Shown piece by piece: positions 42,267 through 54,100 of a stretch of DNA of 64,000 bases. A program made the position numbers and the translations under genes. The stretch is from Euonymus europaeus (lineage: Eukaryota > Streptophyta > Magnoliopsida > Celastrales > Celastraceae). The number at the start of each line of letters is the position of its first letter. Positions within the stretch are counted from its first letter, which is position 1. The notes below the pieces were generated by a model, which saw only the letters and a list, made by a program, of their open reading frames with translations, was not told the origin of the DNA and did no database searches. Location of the stretch: contig OY756957.1 of assembly GCA_963580455.1 (NCBI GenBank), positions 3,353,001-3,417,000 of the forward strand, read 5' to 3'.

Positions 42267-43348
42267 CTTCGATATCTTCGATGGTATATCGTGTTTAGGG
42301 AAGATCGGAGAGAGGAGACTGGATAGTAGAAAGTTGGGTTTGGTCGGTTTGGATGGCCGAGACTGGTAGAAGTTTTCGACCTTTTGGCTTTTGGTCTTGA
42401 GGTCTTCCCGAGACTAATCGGAAACAACGCTTGGTTGTTGCGAAGCAGTCACAGGAAGTTCCTTTAATTACACGTGGATCCCAAATTGACGGCATGTCTA
42501 CTAAAGATAGAGGCCGAATGGGCCCATTATAAAATGGGCTTGGTGGCCGTGTAACTAAAGTACTAAACAATAGTCAGAGTGGGCTTCTGTAGTATGACAA
42601 GTAGGTCCAAGCCAATAGGCTAATGAGCCCGAAAATGGAAACCTGTGAAAAACACCGAACACCAGTCACCAGAAATGGTGATGACCGTTAGATTGAGTCA
42701 GAGTAAAGCATGACCTCTTTCATGTCTTATTTTTGTTAAAAAAATCCCCCCAGAAATTTTATAGTAATAAAAAATTAACTACCTTAAAGCCTCCGTGGCA
42801 GGACGCATCCAGAAACTTCTTGCTCAGTACAACTCTGTACGACACATGGCCTCACCTTTGTCATATGTATGATTCAGTGGATTCCCGTCACATTTGTCTG
42901 TAAATATCATAATTTTCTTAAATATTTCCTTGTTGTACATTCTGACGTTCTTTGTAGCCTTCCTTCGATCTTATGAATTCTTATCAGAGTCCAATACCCC
43001 CAAAAATTGTAAAAAATCCAGCGAATTACGCCATTTTCATGAAATAGAAAAGCTGTAAGATTCAATTTCATTGCTGCTTTCCTTGAACAAAAAATAATGC
43101 AGATTCAGTATGTTTTGCATTCATAGGAGAAGAGATGAGAAAAGAAATGGCCTTGAGCAGTTTATCAATATAATATTTACATTCTAAGAACATTTAAGCA
43201 CAAATTTTCAAATTGAAATCAGTTTCAGCTACCAATCTCTGATGATAAGCAGATTCTCTGAGAGCACCAAAAACTCCAATTACATTCCATAAGAATCCAA
43301 AAAGACAAGAGCTTTGTATGTTTTGGTATTGATTACCTTAAGTCACTT
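42267..43348. other. COPT5 upstream, DUF1677 downstream region
   Basis: The minus-strand ORF 42295-42570 lies in the copper transporter leader/promoter and has no family similarity. The rest is AT-rich, with the DUF1677 3' UTR at the right. No other gene seen. Confidence 0.5.
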
Positions 43349-43801
43349 CTAATGAGACAAAGCAGGGAAGCAGCTCTCCGATCGAACAAGTCGTTGGCGT
43401 TGAACCTCATCCACGCGAGGCAAGGAACTGATCGAATTGGACCGTGATCGGAGCGAACGAGGGGAGTCGAGGTTTCGGAGGAGGATCCGACCCATGACAG
43501 AGATTGGGTGCTCTGTCTGGTGGAGGGGACTCCATGACCTGAAACTCTCACAAAAGCTTGAGTGGCGTTTCAGGGCCTCTTCGGTGGTGATTACCTCGTC
43601 TGATCTTCGAACCTCGTCTTTCACCGCCTCCGAGCAGAGCCCGCAAATCCATCGACCCTCAAATCGGTCCCGCACGCAAGAAATATAGGCTGGGGTGCAT
43701 TCCTCAGTGAACCCACATGAGTCGCATTTCACTGACACAGCCCCGATTTGAGGAACCACTCTCGGGTTCTGTGATTGAGTCTCTGAACCTGAAATTACCA
43801 T
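43349..43801 (-). CDS. DUF1677 family protein
   Basis: A single exon of 150 aa, plant-specific family of unknown function. The conserved N-terminal domain is cysteine-rich: VKCDSCGFTEECTPAYI, then WICGLCSEAVKDEV, probably binding zinc by its Cys pairs (inference). A helical TTEEALKRHSSFC block follows. The C-terminal part is Ser/Arg-rich (SPRSLRSRSNSISSLPR) and looks like a phosphorylatable tail. The ATG at 43801 (MVISGSE) is chosen because the upstream frame to 43849 is coded by an (AC)n microsatellite and pyrimidine repeats. Confidence 0.88.
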   Translation of the reverse strand: MVISGSETQSQNPRVVPQIGAVSVKCDSCGFTEECTPAYISCVRDRFEGRWICGLCSEAVKDEVRRSDEVITTEEALKRHSSFCESFRSWSPLHQTEHPISVMGRILLRNLDSPRSLRSRSNSISSLPRVDEVQRQRLVRSESCFPALSH

Positions 43802-43833
43802 CGCTCGCACTAGAACATCGACTTTGTATACAG

Positions 43834-43851
43834 ACACACACACACACACAC
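43834..43851. repeat. (AC)n microsatellite in DUF1677 leader
   Basis: About 18 bp of ACAC followed by CT-rich repeats, in the 5' leader of the DUF1677 gene. Confidence 0.8.
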
Positions 43852-44183
43852 TGACTCTCTCTCTATATATGTGTGTGTGGTTCTCTCTCTGGATTCTTTC
43901 AGTGTGATGTTTTGTTTTATGGAAATAGGAATAAGTGGTTTGAAAGGATTTGTTTCCTTAAAAAGGGTACATTGAATCCTGTAAAACAGTAAATCATAAA
44001 AAAAATCATTATAAAAGCGTGTTGGTTCCGCGTAAAGTTTATGAAATTTCTTACCATGTAAGTTGATTTCTTTAATAAGTCAAATTTGAATCTATTAATT
44101 ATACCTATTTATGAATTTAACCAATCGAGCCTTCACGTATGGAATAACTGCAAAAACAAATTATAATTTTTTTTTATAAAGAG
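43852..44183. other. DUF1677 promoter side
   Basis: AT-rich upstream DNA with no gene or repeat recognised. Confidence 0.45.
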
Positions 44184-45110
44184 TGTAGTGGCCAAACCCA
44201 TTTTTCATTAGAGGTTAATATTTGACTAAGTCAACTGTGATGTCATCTTGGGATCTCGAGCCCGGTCAAATCTAAGACCTGGAGCTCGACATAGACATGA
44301 AGTTCGACATCGAGCCTTACATCTACTAACTCTGCCTAGTATTGTAGCTATTAGAGATCTCCAATTCAGACTCATCATCTTAAACCAAACTCAACTCATA
44401 CCTCTAACACATGTCCAAGGGCTCGCTAGATATGACCTCCGGTCTAGGTCCTAGACTTTGCCAGGTATGACCTCCATGTAGCTAGACACTCTCGAGAGCT
44501 ACTTCAACTATTTTTTCTAGCAAATATATCTCAATTGTCAAAGATCTTAAGCTTAGATAGGCGACGTATTAATCAATTTTTACTTTACGTTAAATGATTT
44601 AATACTGTTTTAGCTGTGGTCATATTAGCACGTCATCACTTTTGTTAATATTCTTATAAAACATGACATCTTCAGATTTGCTTTATGTTTTTTTGACCTT
44701 TCATTATTCTTTCAATATCAAGAAACATATTGTATTTAGTAATTGAATTTTATATCATGGTAGCCTCAACACTATAAATAGTCCCTTCATTCTCTAAGAG
44801 AATGAGAGGACTTTTACTCACAAATTGCCAAAATCATAATATTTTCTCTACTATTTTGAACCACCGGAATCATTCACTAGAGGCACTCGCTTCTAAGCAT
44901 CTCTTAAACTGAAAGCACCATAATTTATTCTCTTTCTAGTCGGTGTCCACTACGAGCCCAAGTCTTTGCTTTCATATTGGGCTGATTTGATCGTCAGAGC
45001 CCCAACGACAGACGCTCTCATAGTCGGTCATTGGATGACTAACGGTAGTTTTTTGAATTGTTTTGCAGGCCGAGTTCAGATCGACATTCTTAGATTATCA
45101 GTAGCCCACC
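44184..45110 (+). mobile_element. LTR-retroelement-like remnant
   Basis: The block has features of a degenerate LTR and leader. It starts TGTAGTGGCC, has a TATA-like ACTATAAATAG at about 44771-44781, and then a leader with TTTGATCGTCAGAGCCCC and TGTTTTGCAGGCCGAG. That last phrase recalls the leader of plant LTR retroelements just before the body. A rough inverse of the start (CCACTAC) occurs near 44949-44955. I find no second LTR, no target duplication and no coding domain, so it may be a solo or truncated remnant. Confidence 0.35.
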
Positions 45111-45686
45111 AAAAACTTGAGTTTCCATTCAACTCAACAATTATAGATTCGGGCACCTACAAAGAGGTGTTGGTATATTTAAATTACATGGAAAAAAAAT
45201 ATTAATGCAATTAAATATTTGATTTGCTACCTTAATCAGTTTATTATGTGTTTTCTCAAATTCAAAATAAGACGACGAAAAGCATCACCTAATAAGTAAA
45301 CATATCACCTAATAAGTAAACGAGGAACACTTCACTTATGTTTGGTATAGTCTCTCAGATACTCTCAGTTTTTACGTTTTAAGCTATCTCTATCACACAT
45401 ACTCTACCAATCCATGAGTTAGGGTTTCATTGACACTTTCCTCTATTTCCCTCTCTCTACTTTCCTCCATTTATTTTGTTCCGTGACGTCTTTGTTTTTT
45501 TCTTTCAAAAACCATTAATTTTCATTTTCTTATTTTTGTTTTATTTTGAAAGACCATGATAAAAAAAGACTTCCAAAAGTTTAGTCAAGATGGCAGTGAC
45601 TTTCTATTAAGATCGGATCTGGGATTGATAGTGGAAGCAAGCATACAAAATCGGAGGCAAGCAAGAAGGAAAGCTAAGATGAATCG

Positions 45687-45950
45687 TTGAAGTTCCCTAG
45701 CCAGTATGGTATGGATGAGGGGGCAGAGTCTTCACTAGTAATAACCGGAGCTCAGGGCAAGCGGCTCCCAGTCTTTACTTCTGAGGGAGCAGAGAGATGC
45801 ACTATATTGTATGATATGGGAGCAGGATGTCAGGCAACTCTAGAGGAAGAAGATGAAGAACTTCCAGACCTACCACCTACGAGAAAGCGAGGAAGAGAGG
45901 GATTATCAAGATTAAAATATGAAACAAAAGTTGATGTAAAAATATATTAA
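45687..45950 (+). CDS. unrecognised ORF, 87 aa, possibly a relic
   Basis: A frame beginning MKFPSQYGMDEGAES, with an acidic-Pro patch (EEEDEELPDLPPTRKRG) and a basic tail. I recognise no family. The preceding 120 bp in another frame also lack stops (KKDFQKFSQDGSDFLL), so this could be a frameshifted or spliced fragment of a larger gene. Composition is more coding-like than the surroundings. Real protein status is doubtful. Confidence 0.2.
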   Translation: MKFPSQYGMDEGAESSLVITGAQGKRLPVFTSEGAERCTILYDMGAGCQATLEEEDEELPDLPPTRKRGREGLSRLKYETKVDVKIY

Positions 45951-46843
45951 TTAAAAATAAATTGCACAGAAACCAACAACGAGGGAGATCTAAATATCAA
46001 AAACAAGTGTCCAAAGACCCAATTCCCATCAGTTATTTTGATGAATTTGTTAAAATTTGTAATTCAAAAGTGTATCGATTATTAAATCAGTTTACCATCT
46101 TTTATAGATACAGGACTAACGTGTGAACATACACCATCCTATACAGTTGTCTTAAGATTGTGGCCTATCAACTTGCTCAATCTTAATGGCTCACGTCAAC
46201 AGAATTTAGATACGGATCTAATCCAAGGATGTGAAAGGAAGTGAGGAGATGGGGGAGATGACTAGATGAGTTTCCGATTTGGACCGTCTTCTTGTAGTCC
46301 AGTACCGAATCATCTTTTAGGCTTAGCTCCATCTGTTAAGTGAGCCCGTTGCATTTGCAACAATGTGGATTTATTTAACCCGCGTTAGCAATTGACGGCC
46401 CAAAACGATGAAGATAGCTAAATAGCCCATTCTCTTATGGGCTTGACTTGGGCCCGTTGCGTATTTGGTATCCATCCACGTGTAAAGCCCAACCCCAACG
46501 GTCATTTTTTCACATCACTAGCAAAAAAAATTCCCTTTCAAACCACTCAAGTCTCTGAACTTATAAAATTCATTTGCCTTCGATTCACGAACATTTCTAG
46601 CAGCCAAATAAACACACTACCATCGATCGATCACTACTACCAACTATCAAGGGTTCAAGGATAGACACGGAAGGCAAGCAGGTAGTATCATTAACGCTAT
46701 CTAATCGGCAAGGCGAGATCAAACAGGTAATTCGAATCAGAAATCCAAGGAGGAACAATTATTGTTAATCAAGACCAGATCACCTCCCTACATAAACAAA
46801 TATTTACATAATCATAGACGATCACGATCGGAGAAAGATCAAA
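45951..46843. other. intergenic, no gene seen
   Basis: Mixed-composition DNA with ORFs lacking family similarity (e.g. 46437-46664). The last few hundred bases probably include the 3' UTR of the small gene ending at 46844. Confidence 0.45.
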
Positions 46844-47801
46844 TCAGGCAGTCGCTATCGCTGTCACTGTCTCAGTCTCTTCTGGATCTTCAAAGTTAGG
46901 ATCCTTAGCATCCATGGCTCCTTTCTCAAACCCGATCTCAGCCTGTGAGTACCCGTCACCGGCCCAAGTATACTTCCCTCCATGTCCTCCTTTCTTGGGT
47001 GTTCCGCTCATGCCAGTCGCCGACTTCCTGTCGTTTCTTTCGTCGGACTTCACATTGTATTTCGTGCTCTTTCCTGTGATCTTCTGTTACGAACCCAGCG
47101 CCCACGCTGGGTAGCCATCCCCGCGGGACGCCCACGCCCAGTAGTCACTGGTCCGTAACAGGCCTGCAGACCATACACCCCAATCCATCACACGGCTCGC
47201 AGCCCAGGCCCGGGCCCATTGGCCCTACCCAGCCGCTACCGCGCAGGCCTTATGTTAAAGGGAGGTCAGGAGTTCGACTCCTGCCTCCAACAACCTGCGC
47301 GGTAGCGGCTGGGTAGGGCCAATGGGCCCGGGCCTGGGCTGCGGGCCGTGTGATGGGTTGGGGTGTATGGTCTGCAGGCCTGTTACGGACCAGTGGCTAC
47401 TGGGCATGGGCGTCCCGCGGGGATAGCTACCCAGCGTGGGCGCTGGGTTCGTAACATAAAAGTGCCGCGCGGCTGGGTAGGGCCAATGGGCCCAGGCCTG
47501 GGCTGCGGGCCGTGTGATGGGTTGGGGTGTACGGTCTGCAGGCCTGTTACGGACCAGTGGCTACTGGGCGTGGGCGTCCCGCGGGGATGGCTACCCAGCG
47601 TGGGCGCTGGGTTCGTAACATAAAAGTGCACCCAGGCCCGAGCCCATTGGCCCTACCCAGCCGCTACCGCGCAGGTTGTTGGAGGCAGGAGTCGAACTCC
47701 TGACCTCCCTTTAACATAAGGCCTGCAGCCCTCATGCTAACCAACTAAGCTGCTCATAAGGACTTCACATTGTATTTCGTGCTCTTTCCTGTGATCTTCA
47801 T
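46844..47801 (-). pseudogene. small Gly/Lys-rich protein gene split by an insertion
   Basis: Two pieces of one small coding frame of about 80 codons are separated by the element at 47085-47759. The right piece has the ATG (47801) and 13 further codons. The left piece has the same 13 codons again and the rest, ending at a TGA (46846-46844). Visible motifs are GMSGTPKKGGHGGKYTWAG and DAKDPNFEDPEE. I do not recognise the family with confidence; KGGxGGKxTW recalls a motif near plant MA3-domain proteins. After insertion, the frame from the ATG meets a stop two codons into the element. The left piece has no ATG in frame and an upstream stop. The gene is therefore broken unless splicing removes the element. 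Confidence 0.7.
47085..47759 (-). mobile_element. tRNA-headed composite element with long inverted repeats
   Basis: A 675-bp GC-rich insertion bounded by a perfect 40-bp direct repeat (47045-47084 and 47760-47799). On the minus strand it begins with a tRNA-like head of about 85 bp (47675-47759): A box-like TTAGTTGGTTAGCAT and B box-like GGAGTTCGACTCC, as in plant SINEs. The body holds a 163-bp module (47085-47247) facing a near-perfect inverted copy (47294-47456). The 46-bp loop carries half of a second tRNA head. A further direct copy of the module follows at about 47469-47620. Each module contains TGTTACG...CGTAACA ends. No protein is encoded. A transcript would fold into a long hairpin. 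Confidence 0.8.
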
Positions 47802-48111
47802 GTTCGGATGTTCAAAGGAGTGAAAAGTTGTGCTGGATTGCAGATCCGGCAGAGCAAAATATATACACAGTAGGGGTTCGACTTTCAACTTTCAAGGACC
47901 GTGGCGTGGTATCCTGTGAGGGAATTCGGTCCCACATTACGATGACGTGTGAGAAAATTAGAACTTGACCCAAAAGAGGGGTCCCACCAAAACCCTAATT
48001 CATTAAACGGCGAGCATCCAGGAACAGCAAACGTTAGGAACCGCGGCGGGAGACGGAATTGAGGGATTCCGCTTATCACTCAAATAAAAGGAGTAAAATA
48101 ACAGTAAAGTA
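47802..48111. other. divergent intergenic region
   Basis: About 310 bp between the start of the split small gene (-) and arginyl-tRNA synthetase (+), so it may have served as a shared bidirectional promoter. A TATATAC motif near 47860 could serve either strand. No other feature is seen. Confidence 0.45.
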
Positions 48112-51100
48112 ATGTTAGCGTCCCTAACCCTTTTACTCGCGCCGGTATCTCCTCCACCGCTGCTCTCCTCGTTCAGTCGCATCTCTCATTTCCACTCTTC
48201 TCCTCCGGTGAGACTTCAAACCCTCACTCTCCGTCCGGTATAGTCTTACGCTTTTATCGAAGGTTAATTTGAGTTTTTCAGTTTGTATGATTGAAGAAAT
48301 AGAAGGCACCGGAGATTCGAATTACAATTTTCCCCTTTTTTAAAAATCGTTAGTGTCATTTTTTTGGCTTCATGATAGAATCAGGATGTTAAATATAAAC
48401 GCCTTTGGAATGCTTTGTTTCAATGTTTTAGAGAAGCTACAGGGCATTGTTGAACATATCAGAGCCAATTTCTTCGAATCTATACAGTATATTTAGTTAC
48501 CTTTTTCACTAGGTTATTGCAATCTTGCTATTGCAAAATTAAATGCTTTTGTAATTTGATGTGGTTATTGTGCAACTAGACAGGTTTATTGAGGGTGACA
48601 TCTAGAAAACTTGCATTGGCTACAAAGGCCTGTCCGATATCAACCATGGCTAGTGTGAGTTGACTTGGTGCAAAAAAATTTAGTTCGAAACTTCGACTGA
48701 TTTTGTAGAATTTTTTTTGAACAAGACATTGTGTTATACTGCGCTTCAATTGTTTCTAAACTGCGCACAGGATGAAGAAATTAAAGTCACTGTGAAGCAG
48801 CTATTGGCTCAATTGTTTGAACAGGCTCTTAGAACAACAGTCCCCGATTTGCCAGACGTCGAGCCTCTGGTTGCTGCCTGCACTGGAAAATTTGGTGATT
48901 ACCAATGGTATGCACGCTGGAAATATAGAAGATGGAGTCTTTTTTTGTTTTTTTAAAATAAATTTAGAAGCTGTTGGTTACATTTCTCTTTTTTTGTTTT
49001 TGTTTTTGCAGCCACTATATTTAAGTTTGAATATCATATGTATGTGCTTTTGAACACTGATTTAAAGCTATTTGTTTGTGCAGTAATAATGCCATGGGTC
49101 TATGGTCTAAAATAAAAGGAAAGGGAACAGAATTTAGGGGTCCCCCGTCAGTTGGACAGGTATTCACACTGATATTTGGTATTCTTTCAACCTTTAAACT
49201 GGTTTCAATTGGTAATTACTCAACCTTTTCTCTTTATTTGACAGGCTATCATGGGAAATCTGCCTCCATCCGAGATGATAGAATCATGCTCCGTGGCAGG
49301 ACCTGGATTTGTAAATGTTTTATTGTCAAAGGATTGGATGGCTAAGGTATGTGCATATTTCTACCAGTTATTTGTTTCATAGGCTTACCTATATTATGGG
49401 TTTAGGTAATACTATACTTTTCAGCCTATTCGGGGTGAATTCTTTTGGCGTGAATGTTTGTGTCACTTTGTTATAATTTTCACAATATTGATTGGGATAC
49501 TTATCATTTGTGTTGATTGCAGAAAATACAAAAGATGCTGCTAGACGGTATTGATACTTGGGCACCAAGGATTTCAGTTAAAAGGGCTGTGGTTGACTTT
49601 TCCTCTCCCAATATTGCAAAAGAAATGCATGTTGGGCACTTGAGATCTACTATTATTGGTGACGCACTAGCTCGTATGCTTGAGTTTTCAAAGGTTGAAG
49701 TTCTTCGCCGAAATCATGTCGGTGACTGGGGCACACAGGTATGTGATTTCTGGAATTGTCTATTGCTTGTAGTTTCCCTAGGTTCATTTGAGGCAGGCGA
49801 ATTTACTGATTTGATTGATGTCCTCTTACTTGTGAAATTCTCTTATCAGTAGTTTGCTTCGTGTATGGAGTGTGGTTTTGCAATTTGGTTATTCTTTTTA
49901 AGGGACAAAGTAAAATTGAAACTCTTTTATGTTTCTATTTGTACTTGTCTTGTCATAGGTCTTCCTAACTGGATGAAATCAACATTTCCTTGTTTTTCTC
50001 TGCTTTCCTTAATTTGTGCACCTCAGTTATTTTTATCAAGAATCAAAGATGAGATCTGGTCGGTTAATTCCGTGTCATATAGCATAACAAGTCCGTCAAC
50101 TGATTCTATTGAGCTGTTGTCAATATTTGTTTAATTTTTTTTATGCTAAATCCATAATCAGTAACCAGTTTTGTCCTAATTAACTACCTGTGATTGAAAT
50201 TGGTCTGTCGTTCCTATTTGACTTGCACCTTAGAAGTGTATCGCTCAAAACTTTTTTTTTTATCTGTTTTAACAGTTTGGTATGTTGATCGAATTCCTCT
50301 TTGAAAAGTTCCCAAACTATGAAGATGTCAATGAAGCAGCCATTGGAGATCTACAGGTGAGTGAAATAGACTAATAGCACTTGGAATATTAATTATCACA
50401 ATTAGTTAAAATTTTGCAAATTTAGTTGAAAATATTTGGCAAACAAGTACAGATTTTAAATTTAAATCTAAATCATATTTCAACTTGAGCAACCAAATTC
50501 TATGAGAAATGACAGCACTTTTCACCTTTGAGATGCTCCAAAATTTCAAAACTGCTTCATTTGTAATAAAGGAATTGTTTTTACTGAAGTACTTTGGTCC
50601 ATTCCTTTCTTTAAGTACTGGTATCTTGGTACTCATATGCTATTTTTTAATTAATATTGTACAAATATTGAGTGAATGCACAGTTGTGATATTTTTGTTC
50701 CTCCCTGAACTTGTATGTACATTGTACACTGTATAACATGAATGTGTATAAAAGCTTGGTCAATCAAAATATTCTGACTGGAAACGTACCTTATTCACTT
50801 TTGAATACTCACTGTCAGTAACTGGAAAAGGGGCATGATGGTTTGACATGGTCTTCTTTTACTATTGTTCCCTGTTTTCAATTTCGACAAAATGCAGTTT
50901 ATAAAATGATTTTAGGCCACCAATTCTGAAGTTTTTTAGAATTGGGGAAATATTTTACTTCGTTATTTCATGGTAGTAATGTAATTCAATCTCAATTGAT
51001 GCCCTTGTAGAATTTCTATAAGGCATCGAAGGAGAGATTTGATGCTGACTCTGCTTTCAAGGAAAAGGCACAACAGGCGGTGGTTCGGCTTCAGGTAGAG

Positions 51101-54100
51101 GACTGCACCTTTTTGTCTTTAAAACTCTTGGTAGTTGGTCCATCTTCTTTCGGAATATCTTATGAGTTCATGAATGTAATTGGTTTCTAGGATATATGTT
51201 ACACATGCAGTTCTTTTTTAAACTCTGCTTCAACTTTATTTACAGGGTGGTGAACACAAGTATCGCCAAGCATGGGCAAAAATCTGTGAAATCAGCAGGA
51301 TGGAGTTTGACAAGGTCTATCAGCGCCTTGGAGTTCAGCTGGAGGAAAAGGTACCTTCTGTTACTTCTTTGACTTGAGTGGAATCAACTTGGTATCCATA
51401 AATGCATTTGAATTTTGAAGTTTGTCGATTTGTGCTAGCTCATTAAGTCATGAGGCCATATATTATAAAAGATATATGTACTTGTGTTTTTCTTACATTT
51501 CAAGTATATATGTTTGAATTTAACTAGAATGGGTAGGTTTCATTTCTATATTGTAATTTCTTTGTTCTCTATACACCATCCTTCTTAATTTCAGCAATTG
51601 ATATTACATACTAATGATCTCATTTGCACACATCCTCTTCAATTTTTATTGTTTCTTATTTGCAACTTTATTTTCCTTCTAGGTATGGGCCAATTATTTG
51701 ATACAAGTTATGGATTATTTTATTGATGAATGGATTTTTTTTATAATAAAGGCTTTTACAAGTTAATTTGAGTGTGGCAGTGGTGCAATTGTATCAAACA
51801 TTCTGAATATTATTATATGAAGGGTTAAGTATCGTGATAATGACTCTTTGTATATGTTCCTTGATGTCATTATTTCTTGTGATTGGTTTGACGGGTGTTA
51901 AAACTTCAAACTCTGTCACAATAATCCTATCTTTCACTGTGTAAGTGGCAATGCCTTGGGTTGCATTCGTATGATTTAGCCTCAATGTTTTGTCCAGCTT
52001 TCTATGATCTTACTAAGTATTTTTCTTGATCAAATATTTAAATCTATGGGATTGTTGATTTTTTATTTAAAGACGGGTCTGTTAACTTATCAATTCTGTG
52101 TCGGGGGACAAAATTCTTTCTAAACATAGGCATGTGTGTGTATCTGATACAACCAGAAGCATGACAAGAAGTAACAAATTAGTATAAGAATGTAATTTTC
52201 CTTGTCTACAGGGAGAAAGCTTTTATAATCCATACATTCCAGGGGTTATAGAGGCGTTGAGCAACCAAGGATTGGTTGAAGAAAGTGAAGGTGCTCGTGT
52301 GATTTTTATCGAAGGAATCAACATACCTCTTATTGTTGTGAAGAGTGACGGTGGTTACAACTATGCTTCCACTGATTTGACTGCTCTTTGGTCAGTTGTC
52401 ATTTTTTTCCATTTTTTCTTTTCTGTTTGAGTTTGATGTTGTTTGCTGCTTCAACTGAAGTTACTAATTTTGTGATCCTTGAGTACACTCTTTGAGCTCA
52501 GCAAATTATCGCCTTCCATTTGATTTGAGTAGTTTTTTTTTCCTATTTGAATATTTACATGTTCCTTCACTCAGTACAACCAGAACCTATAAACCAAAAA
52601 CCTAATGATCTAAAATTCTTTCCAGAACCAAAATTACAGAGATCTCATTCTTCTTCACAATGTTGGCTTTTCTTTCTAAGTAATTCAAATGATAGCTAAA
52701 TGGATGTTTTTGATGAGTCTGTTACTTGCAGTAGTTTCTCTTGCGAAAATTCTAGGCCTTCAGTTCTTCATGAAAGGACTCTTTGCCGGACCCACTCATG
52801 CCTCATTATTGGTAAGGCCGTGTTCCAAAGCCTGGAGATCAGGGGAATCGTTGCTGAATAGTATGCACTCGCTGACCCTAGTCTAGCTGAAAATGTTTGG
52901 GAAGTCCTTAAATTTGAAGTGCCCCACCGTCCTCTTTCCTTTGCTTTAACTCTGGACTGATTATCGTTGTGCAAAAAATCTCTTACGGTTTTTCAAAATA
53001 ATGTTTTATCAAACATAATTTAACTTGCATTGTTCTTTTAGGGTAACAAATTTATGTTGTTTCCTCCCAAATGCTTCATGTGATAAAAAAAGTTTTGGCT
53101 TTGTTCATGGCATCTAAGTTACCTCTAGTTGCTGTCAACTATCTCCTTCGAGATTTGATGTTCATATGTTGACAAAGTAATTTTCATTTATGAATTTACA
53201 TATTTATGCTTCTTTCTCAATTGGCTGGATTTTCAATCATTAACATTGTATTTCTTATTGAGTATTGTTTGCAACACGTAGGTATCGCCTTAACGAGGAG
53301 AAAGCTGAGTGGATTATATATGTCACTGATGTTGGCCAGCAGCAGCACTTTGATATGTTTTTTAAAGTATGTATCAACGGCCAAATCATGGATTGCTTTA
53401 TTAGTTTTCCTCTTGTTTTACCGTTATTTTTTAGATCTGTGCATTCTTTATTATTTCCTTCAGAAAAAATGCTGTCAACAACTATTCATTTATTTATCAT
53501 TATAGTTAAACCTTTTGCTACTGTTTTGATTTTCATATGTACCAGGTTTTTTCACCCATTTCATCAGCTTTCTAAATTCTGGGATAATGCTGGCATACAT
53601 GCAATTGTTGGCTAACATCCAAATTATTTTCTTTTCTAATTCAGGCTGCCAAGCGTGCGGGTTGGCTCCCAGCTGATGGTAGTACATACCCAAAAACTAG
53701 CCATGTTGGTTTTGGCCTAGTTCTTGGAGAGGATGGCAAGCGCTTTCGGACTCGCAGCAGTGAGGTAGTCCGATTAGTTGATTTACTTGATGAAGCCAAG
53801 AGCCGGAGTAAAGATGCACTAATTGAGCGGGGTACGTTGTTGAGCTTCTTTTCCCCCTATATAACATCTCCATTTGATTTTCTAAGATCTAACCTCCGCC
53901 TGTATATTAGAAGCCTTTGTAACGAGAGTGTTATTGTTTCAATTTCAAGCACACACACACACACTAATATTTATAGAGTGAAGGCCCTCTGGCTGTTTTT
54001 TGACAAGTATGGAGGAAACATAGTAGGAGTTCCTTGATGAGAAAGAGTTACCTCTGCATTTAGTTTTTCTCATTTAATGTGTGCAATGTTGGGGATGTGA

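Noticed and set aside
47675..47759. Functional tRNA gene
   Set aside because: A- and B-box-like blocks are clear, but I could not form a proper acceptor stem. The sequence runs straight into the repeat body and sits at the end of an insertion, as SINE heads do.
47045..47799. Precise rescue of the split small gene by splicing between the two 40-bp copies
   Set aside because: The duplicated segment contains no AG|GT point at which a donor in one copy and an acceptor at the same place in the other would restore the frame exactly.
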